Shown: positions 1-5,628 of the stretch, piece by piece
How positions within the stretch are numbered: the first letter of the stretch is position 1
Layout of the letters: each line of letters starts with the position of its first letter
NCBI GenBank assembly: GCA_027024125.1
Contig: JALVSV010000203.1
Coordinates: forward strand, 1-5,628
Origin: Methylothermaceae bacterium
GTDB lineage: Bacteria; Pseudomonadota; Gammaproteobacteria; Methylococcales; Methylothermaceae
Reading direction: 5' to 3'
DNA length: 5,628 bases
Made by a program: the position numbers and the translations under genes
Notes under the pieces: generated by a model
Told to the model about the DNA's origin: nothing
The model's input: only the letters and a program-made list of their open reading frames with translations
Database searches by the model: none

Positions 1-1
1 T

Positions 2-9
2 AGGGAGGA
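2..9 (+). promoter_or_regulatory. Shine-Dalgarno sequence of yajQ
   Basis: The purine-rich AGGGAGGA ends 6 nt before the ATG at 16. It is a strong match to the ribosome-binding consensus and fixes that ATG as the start. Any promoter lies outside the window. Confidence 0.85.
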
Positions 10-15
10 TCCAAC

Positions 16-498
16 ATGCCATCATTCGATGTCGTATCCGAGGTCGATCTCCATGAGGTATCCAATGCCGTGGATCAGGCCAACCGGGAAGTGGCCAATC
101 GCTTCGACTTCAAAGGTTCCGGCGCTCGTTTCGAGCTCGACGACCTGACGATCACCATGCACGCCCAGAATGATTTTCAGCTGCGCCAGATGCTCGACAT
201 GCTACAGATGAAACTGAGCAAGCGCGGCGTGGACATCGGTTGTCTCGACATCGGCCAACTCCAGGTCAGCGGCCAGGAGGCCCGTCAGGAGATCACTCTG
301 CGTCAGGGTATCGATAAAGAGTTGGCCAAGAAGATCACCAAGCTGATCAAGGAAAGCAAACTCAAGGTTCAGGCCAGCATCCAGGGTGACAAGATTCGGG
401 TGACAGGAAAGAAGCGTGACGACCTGCAACAGGTGATTCAGGCATTGCGCGAGGCCAAACTGGGCCTTCCTTTGCAATTCATCAATTTCCGGGACTGA
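16..498 (+). CDS. yajQ: YajQ family protein, putative cyclic-di-GMP-binding
   Basis: Complete 160-residue cytosolic protein of the YajQ (UPF0234) family; the E. coli member is about 163 residues. Family hallmarks are visible: the N-terminus MPSFDVVSEVD, the RFDFKG block at residues 29-34, a KLKVQA/IQGD/IRVTGKKRDDLQ stretch at about 115-138, and the C-terminal end NFRD. The family has two ferredoxin-like alpha/beta domains. Work on the Xanthomonas homologue showed cyclic-di-GMP binding and control of transcription through a partner regulator; nucleotide binding has also been reported for others. Whether this copy binds cyclic-di-GMP is inferred from family membership. The start is supported by a strong Shine-Dalgarno sequence and by the conserved MPSFD beginning. 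The stop lies 4 nt before the phosphorylase gene, which suggests co-transcription and perhaps translational coupling. No signal peptide or membrane segment is seen. Confidence 0.95.
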   Translation: MPSFDVVSEVDLHEVSNAVDQANREVANRFDFKGSGARFELDDLTITMHAQNDFQLRQMLDMLQMKLSKRGVDIGCLDIGQLQVSGQEARQEITLRQGIDKELAKKITKLIKESKLKVQASIQGDKIRVTGKKRDDLQQVIQALREAKLGLPLQFINFRD

Positions 499-502
499 AC
501 TG

Positions 503-2218
503 ATGTCAGATCACATTTCCACTGCCATCTCAAAACGCTTCGAAGCTCATTTCGAGGCACTGTATGGCGAAGAGGGTTCTGGCCTGGCCCGAAACCTGCT
601 GGACAAACTTTCCGCTTTCGCCCCTGACATCCATCCCCCCCCCAAGACACTGTGGGACCAGCAAGATCTTCTCCTCATTACCTATGGTGACAGTATCCGC
701 ACCGTCGGAGCAGCACCACTCAGGACCTTGCATCAATTTCTCTGCGAACGTCTTGCCGACACTTTCAGCAGTGTCCATATATTGCCCTATTTCCCATACA
801 GTTCCGATGACGGCTTTGCGGTCATCGACTACCTGAAGGTCAATCCCGCATTGGGAGACTGGCCCGATATCGAACGCATCGCCATTGACTTCAGGCTGAT
901 GACAGATCTGGTCATCAACCATGTCTCAAGTCAACATCGATGGTTACAAAATTTTCTCCAGGACTTGGACCCCGGGCGAGACTATTTCATCGAGGTCGAC
1001 CCCGAGACCGATCTTTCCATGGTCGTCAGGCCCCGCACCACGCCACTACTGACCCGCTTCGAGACGAACAAGGGTTCCCGATGGCTGTGGACCACCTTCA
1101 GCGCAGACCAGGTCGATACCAACTTTCACAATCCCAAAGTCTTGTTCGAATACATCGACATTCTGCTGGCCTATCTAGGCCGGGGGAGCAAACTGATCCG
1201 CCTCGATGCCATCGCCTACCTGTGGAAAGAGATCGGTACTCCCTGCATCCACCTGCCTCAGACCCATACGGTGGTCAAACTGCTGCGGGAGATGGTGGAC
1301 CTGGTGGCTCCTGGAACCCTGTTGATCACGGAAACCAACGTTCCCCACCAGGAAAACATCAGCTACTTCGGGGAAGGCGACGAGGCCCAGGTGGTCTACC
1401 AATTCCCCCTTCCCCCGTTGGTCCTACATGCTTTTTACCGTGGTGATGCGAGCCATCTGACCCATTGGGCACGGAACCTGGACCCACCCCCTCAGGGCTG
1501 TACTTTTCTCAATTTTCTTTCCAGCCACGACGGAATTGGTCTACGACCGCTGGAGGGGCTGGTCACTGACCAGGAAGTATTGGACCTGGTGGATGGAATG
1601 CGGACGTTGGGAGGGAAGGCATCGATGCGTACCCGCCCCGACGGCAGTCAGGCACCTTATGAACTGAATATCTCCTGGTTCAGTGCCATGCAGGGAACCT
1701 GTCGGGGAAAGGATGGGTTAGGAATCGAACGTCACCTGTGTGCCCACGCCATCATGCTGGCCCTGCAGGGCATTCCAGCTTTTTATATCCTGAGTCTGTT
1801 GGGTACCGAAAATGACCTGGAAGGTGTGGAACGAACGGGGGCCGCCCGCTCGATCAATCGCCACAAGTGGGATCACCAGGCCCTGGAATCTCTGCTCAAT
1901 GATCCAAACTCGGTTCACAGAAGCGTGCTGAGCAGGTTACAGGACCTTATCCGGATAAGGCGGGAGCAGCCCGCCTTTCATCCCGACGCCCACCAGCAGA
2001 TTCACGACATGGGACCCGAGGTATTCGTGGTCGAAAGAATCTGTCAGGAACAGACGCTTGTGGCAGTGCACAACGTCACTCCCAAATCCCATACCCTTTC
2101 CGTTCCGGAAGGGGAATGGCGTGAACTGATATCCAGCAGCCGGATCAACGGGACATTAGACCTGCCACCCTACGGTACTGCATGGCTGTCCCAGTCATAT
2201 CCTCCACCGACCCGTTAG
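503..2218 (+). CDS. GH13_18 sugar phosphorylase, probable glucosylglycerate phosphorylase
   Basis: Complete 571-residue cytosolic enzyme of the sucrose phosphorylase group (GH13 subfamily 18). The four GH13 conserved regions are present. Region I is DLVINH at 135-140. Region II is RLDAIAY, with D235 as predicted nucleophile. Region III is LLITETN, with E277 as predicted acid/base. Region IV is SHDGIG, with D343 as transition-state stabiliser. Other group features are the loop VVRPRTTPLLT at 174-184, FSADQVD at 199-205, YQFPLPPLVLHA at 299-310 and RSINRHKWD at 449-457. These enzymes split an alpha-glucoside with phosphate to give glucose-1-phosphate. Known acceptor specificities in the subfamily are fructose, fructose-6-phosphate, glycerol and glycerate. 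I favour glucosylglycerate because the convergent neighbour makes its precursor and the RPR-PLLT loop resembles the glucosylglycerate group as I remember it. Sucrose or glucosylglycerol phosphorylase remains possible. The ATG starts 4 nt after yajQ with no clear Shine-Dalgarno sequence, so coupling to yajQ translation is plausible. Codons 45-47 form a run of nine C. Confidence 0.85.
   Translation: MSDHISTAISKRFEAHFEALYGEEGSGLARNLLDKLSAFAPDIHPPPKTLWDQQDLLLITYGDSIRTVGAAPLRTLHQFLCERLADTFSSVHILPYFPYSSDDGFAVIDYLKVNPALGDWPDIERIAIDFRLMTDLVINHVSSQHRWLQNFLQDLDPGRDYFIEVDPETDLSMVVRPRTTPLLTRFETNKGSRWLWTTFSADQVDTNFHNPKVLFEYIDILLAYLGRGSKLIRLDAIAYLWKEIGTPCIHLPQTHTVVKLLREMVDLVAPGTLLITETNVPHQENISYFGEGDEAQVVYQFPLPPLVLHAFYRGDASHLTHWARNLDPPPQGCTFLNFLSSHDGIGLRPLEGLVTDQEVLDLVDGMRTLGGKASMRTRPDGSQAPYELNISWFSAMQGTCRGKDGLGIERHLCAHAIMLALQGIPAFYILSLLGTENDLEGVERTGAARSINRHKWDHQALESLLNDPNSVHRSVLSRLQDLIRIRREQPAFHPDAHQQIHDMGPEVFVVERICQEQTLVAVHNVTPKSHTLSVPEGEWRELISSSRINGTLDLPPYGTAWLSQSYPPPTR
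635..643 (+). repeat. Run of nine C inside the phosphorylase gene
   Basis: Nine consecutive C residues encode Pro45-Pro46-Pro47, all as CCC. The reading frame is intact here, as the following residues KTLWDQQDLLL continue into the conserved fold. A tract this long is prone to polymerase slippage and to sequencing error; a change of one base would truncate the enzyme early. Confidence 0.9.
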
Positions 2219-2261
2219 CGGACCGTGACTGCCGGAACACGGGGAAATGCCGTCGCTCCGG
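2219..2261. other. Short gap between convergent genes with weak inverted repeats
   Basis: This 43-nt gap separates the stop codons of the phosphorylase and gpgS genes. It holds only weak pairing: CCGTG at 2223-2227 with CACGG at 2238-2242, GCCGGA at 2231-2236 with TCCGGC at 2257-2262, and AATGCC at 2246-2251 with GGCATT at 2268-2273. The arms overlap and cannot all form at once. No stem is followed by a T-run on either strand, so I do not call an intrinsic terminator. Confidence 0.4.
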
Positions 2262-3476
2262 CTAACTGGCATTGTCTTCCTCGACCGCCTCGTAGATCCG
2301 GTCGAGGAAATCGGGGACCGCACTCACCACCCGATTCCAGCTGGGAATGAAGGGGGTTTCCATGGGGTTTTCCAAAAACTGTTCTCCCGCCAGCCAGATA
2401 TTCTGGGCGAACAATTCCACCATCTTCTCCTCGTCGTGGCGATCGAACTCCAGACCATTGATGCGGGCCTCACTGTAATAACGGTCGACGAAATCGAGTG
2501 CGATACGGTAATAGGTCGCCTTGAGAGCGCGGAAGGTCTCTTGGTGGAACACCGATCCCTTGGTCGCCAATTTGCGATAAAGCGCCTTGGCGATGTCCAT
2601 ACTCATCTTGGACAGACCAGCTTCGGGATTGTCTTCGGAAAGAGGTTGATGCTTATGGTCATAGGCATCGGCGATCTCCACTTGGCAGAAGTGGCTGTGT
2701 GCCTGGTTGCGGTAGACCTCCGACAAAACTCCGATTTCCAGCCCCCAATCACTCGGGATTCGGATCTCCCGGACCACATCCACACGCATGGAAAACTCTC
2801 CTGCCAGTGGATAACGAAAACTGTCGATGAATTCCAGGTAATCCAATGACCCCATGATGGTCTTGAGAGCCCTTACCAACGGTGTCAGAAGCAACCGGGT
2901 GACCCGCCCGTGAATCCTCGAATCGGCCACCCGATAGTAATATCCCTTGCAAAACCGGAAATTGAGCGCTGGATTGGCTACAGGATAAAACAGCCGTGCT
3001 GGCATTTCGCGACTATAGGTCAGGATGTCGCAATCGTGGAGCGCGATGACATCGGCCTTGCCCGAGGCAATCACGTACCCATAGCAATACCATACGTTAC
3101 GGCCTTTACCTGGCTCCTGGGGAGCCAACCCATGGGAAGCAAGCAGTTGATCAAGTTCACGCAGCCGCGGACCATCGTGCCAAAGAATACGGTAATGCTG
3201 TGGCAATCTGGAAAAGAATTCCCGGGCAAAAGCGAATTGTTCCTCATCCGCGCGATCGAGACCGATGACGATCTCGCTCAAATAGGGAATTTTGGACAGT
3301 TCCTCGATAATTGCGGGTAATGCACTTCCCTCCAGCTCTGAGAAAAGTGAGGGCAATACCAACGACATGGGTCGCTGGCGGGAAAATGTCAGCAATTCCG
3401 CTTCCAAATCGTCCAGAGAGCGGCCCGCCAGACGATGCAGGCACGTCACAACACCGTTTTGAAAGAAATCCCCCAT
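2262..3476 (-). CDS. gpgS: Glucosyl-3-phosphoglycerate synthase (GT81 type)
   Basis: Complete 404-residue cytosolic glycosyltransferase with a GT-A fold. It is predicted to transfer glucose from an NDP-glucose to 3-phosphoglycerate, the first step of glucosylglycerate synthesis. Visible blocks, in order, are LVLPSLFSELEG at 39-50 (nucleotide-sugar entry motif), VIGLDRAD at 70-77, PGKGRNVW at 122-129, the metal-binding DxD motif as DCD at 148-150, FCKGYYYR at 175-182, PLAGEFSMR at 223-231, DWGLEIGVL at 243-251 and DHKHQPL at 273-279. H274 matches the metal-binding histidine of mycobacterial GpgS. The C-terminal 120 or so residues are mostly helical in character and longer than in the 324-residue mycobacterial enzyme. 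The ATG is backed by a strong AGGAGGAG ribosome-binding site. The convergent phosphorylase supports the glucosylglycerate role. A mannosyl-3-phosphoglycerate synthase activity is a less likely alternative. No phosphatase gene is adjacent within the window. Confidence 0.85.
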   Translation of the reverse strand: MGDFFQNGVVTCLHRLAGRSLDDLEAELLTFSRQRPMSLVLPSLFSELEGSALPAIIEELSKIPYLSEIVIGLDRADEEQFAFAREFFSRLPQHYRILWHDGPRLRELDQLLASHGLAPQEPGKGRNVWYCYGYVIASGKADVIALHDCDILTYSREMPARLFYPVANPALNFRFCKGYYYRVADSRIHGRVTRLLLTPLVRALKTIMGSLDYLEFIDSFRYPLAGEFSMRVDVVREIRIPSDWGLEIGVLSEVYRNQAHSHFCQVEIADAYDHKHQPLSEDNPEAGLSKMSMDIAKALYRKLATKGSVFHQETFRALKATYYRIALDFVDRYYSEARINGLEFDRHDEEKMVELFAQNIWLAGEQFLENPMETPFIPSWNRVVSAVPDFLDRIYEAVEEDNAS

Positions 3477-3480
3477 GTGT

Positions 3481-3488
3481 CTCCTCCT
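3481..3488 (-). promoter_or_regulatory. Shine-Dalgarno sequence of gpgS
   Basis: On the - strand this reads AGGAGGAG, 4 nt before the ATG whose first base is 3476. It is near-perfectly complementary to the 16S rRNA tail and fixes the gpgS start. Confidence 0.85.
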
Positions 3489-3520
3489 GTCCCACCTTGT
3501 CCATCGCCTGCAAATACCAG

Positions 3521-3526
3521 ATCATA
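3521..3526 (-). promoter_or_regulatory. Possible -10 box of a gpgS promoter
   Basis: The - strand reads TATGAT, one mismatch from TATAAT, in the 94-nt uvrA-gpgS spacer. It would give a 5' leader of roughly 40 nt. No good -35 hexamer lies 16-18 nt upstream, where the sequence is G-rich, so the promoter would be weak, activator-dependent or spurious. Read-through from uvrA is the alternative. Confidence 0.3.
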
Positions 3527-3534
3527 CTTGGTGC

Positions 3535-3548
3535 AGGGGATGCCCCCT
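3535..3548. repeat. Short perfect inverted repeat upstream of gpgS
   Basis: AGGGG and CCCCT flank a 4-nt loop (+ strand ATGC), giving a compact 5-bp hairpin 22 nt past the uvrA stop codon in the direction of transcription. No U-run follows, so it is not a standard intrinsic terminator. It lies just upstream of the possible -10 box and could be an operator, an RNA 3'-end stabiliser for uvrA, or chance. Confidence 0.45.
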
Positions 3549-3570
3549 CACTCGCCAGCATCGATTGACC

Positions 3571-5628
3571 TCAAACATGAGCCCGGACCCGGCTGCTGAC
3601 ATCGAACGCTGTCCCGGTGGTTGCCGTTTCACCCCATTCTAACAGTTTGGGACGAAGAAAACGGCCGGTGTGGGAACGCGTACATTCTGCCACTTCCCAG
3701 GGCGTGCCTTCCACCACGATCATACCACCACCTGCCCCACCCTCAGGCCCCAGATCGATGATCCAGTCGGCAGTCTTGATCACATCCAGGTTATGTTCGA
3801 TCACAATGACGGTATTTCCCTGATCGCGCAGCCGATGCAGCACACCCAGCAACTGGCGAATGTCATGAAAATGGAGTCCCGTGGTCGGTTCATCGAGAAT
3901 ATAGAGCGTACGTCCAGTGTCGCGCTTTGACAATTCGCGCGCCAGTTTGACCCGCTGCGCTTCCCCCCCGGACAGGGTAACGGCATTCTGCCCCAGGGTG
4001 ATGTAACCCAGTCCCACATCCATAAGGGTCTGCAGTTTGCGTGCAACCACTGGAATCGGCTTGAAGAATTCCAGTGCCTCCTCCACCGTCATCTCCAGAA
4101 CCTCATGGATGGTTCTGCCTTTGTACCTGACCTCCAGGGTTTCGCGGTTGTAACGCTTGCCTTTGCACACATCACAGTGGACATAGATATCAGGGAGAAA
4201 ATGCATCTCGACCTTGATCACTCCATCCCCCTTGCACGCTTCGCAGCGTCCCCCCTTGACATTGAAGCTGAAGCGGCCGGGCAGGTAGCCCCGGGCCCGG
4301 GCCTCGGGTGTTGCGGCGAACAATTCACGGATATGGGTAAACACCCCGGTATAAGTCGCGGGATTGGACCTGGGGGTACGACCGATGGGACTTTGATCGA
4401 TATCCACCACCTTGTCCAGATGCTCAAGTCCCTCGATGCCGTCACAAGGCGCAGGCTGGGTGGAAGCTCCGTTCAATTCACGCGCCACCAGTCGGTATAA
4501 GGTGTCGTTGACCAAAGTGGACTTTCCCGATCCAGACACACCGGTCACACAAGTCAACAACCCCATCGGAAAGGCGACGTCGATACCTTGCAAGTTATTG
4601 CCCCGCGCGCCCCGAACGATCATTTGTTTCTGTGAATCGGCAGGGGTCGGCACCTCCCGCATCATGATCCTTTCCCTACCTGTCAGATAACGGCCGGTCA
4701 ACGAATCCGGACAAGCCATGATGGACTCGGGCGTTCCCTGAGCCACGATGCGACCTCCATGCACACCGGCGCCCGGACCAATGTCCACGACATGGTCGGC
4801 GGACCGGATCGCATCCTCGTCGTGTTCCACCACGATGACGGTATTCCCCAGATCGCGCAAGTGAATCAGGGTGTCGAGCAGACGTTGATTGTCACGTTGG
4901 TGAAGACCGATGGAGGGTTCGTCGAGTACATACATGACCCCCACCAGCCCCGCGCCGATTTGACTGGCAAGCCGGATCCTCTGGGCTTCACCACCGGAAA
5001 GCGTGTCGGCACTGCGATCCAGGCTCAGGTAATCCAGGCCCACGTTCACCAGGAATTCGAGCCGGGCGCGGATTTCCCGCACAATCTTGTCCGCCACCTG
5101 GCCGCGCCTGCCGGCAAGATGCAGTTCGGCGAACCAGGCCAGACAATCACGAATGGCCAGCCGGGTCAGACCCGGAAGGTTACTGTCGGCCACGAAAACA
5201 TTGCTGGCAGCCTTGTTGAGGCGTGTCCCCCCACACTCCGGACAAGGCTTGGTGGACAGGTAACGCGCCAGATCCTCACGCACCATGTTGGAATCGGTTT
5301 CATGATAGCGGCGTTCCATGATCGGCAGCACGCCCTCGAAGGGATGACGTTTGACCACCCCCTTGCCGCGGCCACCGAAATAACGGAACGCAATGGCCTC
5401 ACCTCCGCTACCGTAGAGGATCAATTCCCGGATCTCCCCGGGCAGCTGATTGAAAGGGATTTCGGGATCGAACCCATAATGCTTGGCCAGGGAACGAATC
5501 AGGGAAAAATAGTAGGCATTGCGCCGGTCCCAGCCACGTATCGCCCCGCCAGCCAGGCTCAGATTGGGATTCTGTACCACCCTGTCGGGATCGAAGTAGG
5601 CCTTGACCCCCAAACCGTCACAGGCTGG
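3571..5628 (-). CDS. uvrA: Excinuclease ABC subunit A (UvrA), N-terminus cut by window edge
   Basis: Partial gene; 685 codons plus a TGA stop are present, and the frame runs open through the last base. E. coli UvrA is 940 residues, so about a quarter, including the first Walker A, lies outside. UvrA is the DNA-damage sensor of nucleotide excision repair; it dimerises and loads UvrB. The first residues, [14 protein letters not shown], match the end of the first zinc module. Then come the first ABC signature LSGGEAQR (4978-5001) with its Walker [11 protein letters not shown], the second Walker [10 protein letters not shown] (4516-4542), the second zinc module CEAC...CDVC (4165-4245), and the second LSGGEAQR (3952-3975) with Walker [11 protein letters not shown]. 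All visible motifs are intact. A TTG at 5613 is an internal Leu codon, not the start. A tail of about 20 residues follows the usual RFLRPKL end. No clear terminator follows, so read-through into gpgS is possible. Confidence 0.97.
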   Translation of the reverse strand, partial: PACDGLGVKAYFDPDRVVQNPNLSLAGGAIRGWDRRNAYYFSLIRSLAKHYGFDPEIPFNQLPGEIRELILYGSGGEAIAFRYFGGRGKGVVKRHPFEGVLPIMERRYHETDSNMVREDLARYLSTKPCPECGGTRLNKAASNVFVADSNLPGLTRLAIRDCLAWFAELHLAGRRGQVADKIVREIRARLEFLVNVGLDYLSLDRSADTLSGGEAQRIRLASQIGAGLVGVMYVLDEPSIGLHQRDNQRLLDTLIHLRDLGNTVIVVEHDEDAIRSADHVVDIGPGAGVHGGRIVAQGTPESIMACPDSLTGRYLTGRERIMMREVPTPADSQKQMIVRGARGNNLQGIDVAFPMGLLTCVTGVSGSGKSTLVNDTLYRLVARELNGASTQPAPCDGIEGLEHLDKVVDIDQSPIGRTPRSNPATYTGVFTHIRELFAATPEARARGYLPGRFSFNVKGGRCEACKGDGVIKVEMHFLPDIYVHCDVCKGKRYNRETLEVRYKGRTIHEVLEMTVEEALEFFKPIPVVARKLQTLMDVGLGYITLGQNAVTLSGGEAQRVKLARELSKRDTGRTLYILDEPTTGLHFHDIRQLLGVLHRLRDQGNTVIVIEHNLDVIKTADWIIDLGPEGGAGGGMIVVEGTPWEVAECTRSHTGRFLRPKLLEWGETATTGTAFDVSSRVRAHV

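Noticed and set aside
202..477. A 91-codon open frame antisense to yajQ.
   Set aside because: It mirrors the yajQ codon pattern and shows no independent start signal or known family.
940..1446. A 168-codon open frame on the + strand inside the phosphorylase gene.
   Set aside because: The translation is rich in Arg, Pro and Gly without recognisable motifs, and the other frame carries all GH13 catalytic regions.
2247..2849. A 200-codon open frame on the + strand, opposite gpgS.
   Set aside because: It lies wholly antisense to the strongly supported gpgS coding sequence, shows no recognised domain, and has no ribosome-binding site that stands out. It is best explained as a shadow frame.
3535..3548. 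Hairpin after uvrA as an intrinsic terminator.
   Set aside because: The stem is only 5 bp and the following transcript sequence has no U-run.
3963..3969. Run of seven C (seven G in the coding strand) in uvrA.
   Set aside because: It falls in the LSGGEAQR signature, where two Gly codons are required, so composition explains it. It is shorter than the C9 tract and the frame is intact.
5611..5613. TTG codon as a possible start of the uvrA frame.
   Set aside because: The frame stays open upstream to the window edge, and the upstream residues PACDG match the conserved UvrA zinc module, so this is an internal leucine.

Overview
The window is an ordinary, gene-dense chromosomal segment from a proteobacterium, most likely a gammaproteobacterium. 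The YajQ and UvrA proteins read like the gammaproteobacterial versions, and the base composition is moderately GC-rich. I cannot name a genus from the sequence alone.

Layout. On the + strand, a complete YajQ-family gene (16-498) is followed after 4 nt by a complete GH13 subfamily 18 sugar phosphorylase gene (503-2218), probably as a two-gene operon. A 43-nt gap separates this pair from a convergent gene on the - strand (2262-3476), which encodes a GT81-type glucosyl-3-phosphoglycerate synthase. Upstream of that gene, on the same strand and after a 94-nt spacer, lies uvrA (3571 to beyond 5628). Its N-terminal part is cut off by the window edge. No tRNA, rRNA, mobile element or CRISPR array was seen, and no gene-free stretch exceeds 300 bases.

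Biology. The middle of the window is a small compatible-solute locus. GpgS would make glucosyl-3-phosphoglycerate from an NDP-glucose and 3-phosphoglycerate. A phosphatase not encoded here would release glucosylglycerate. The GH13_18 enzyme, best read as glucosylglycerate phosphorylase, would recover glucose-1-phosphate and glycerate. Synthesis and recycling of one osmolyte therefore sit tail to tail. The recycling gene is tied to a putative cyclic-di-GMP-binding YajQ protein, and the synthesis gene lies downstream of the excision-repair gene uvrA. I found no convincing undescribed system. The points most worth a second look are the YajQ-phosphorylase pairing, a run of nine C near the start of the phosphorylase gene, and an inverted repeat in front of gpgS.
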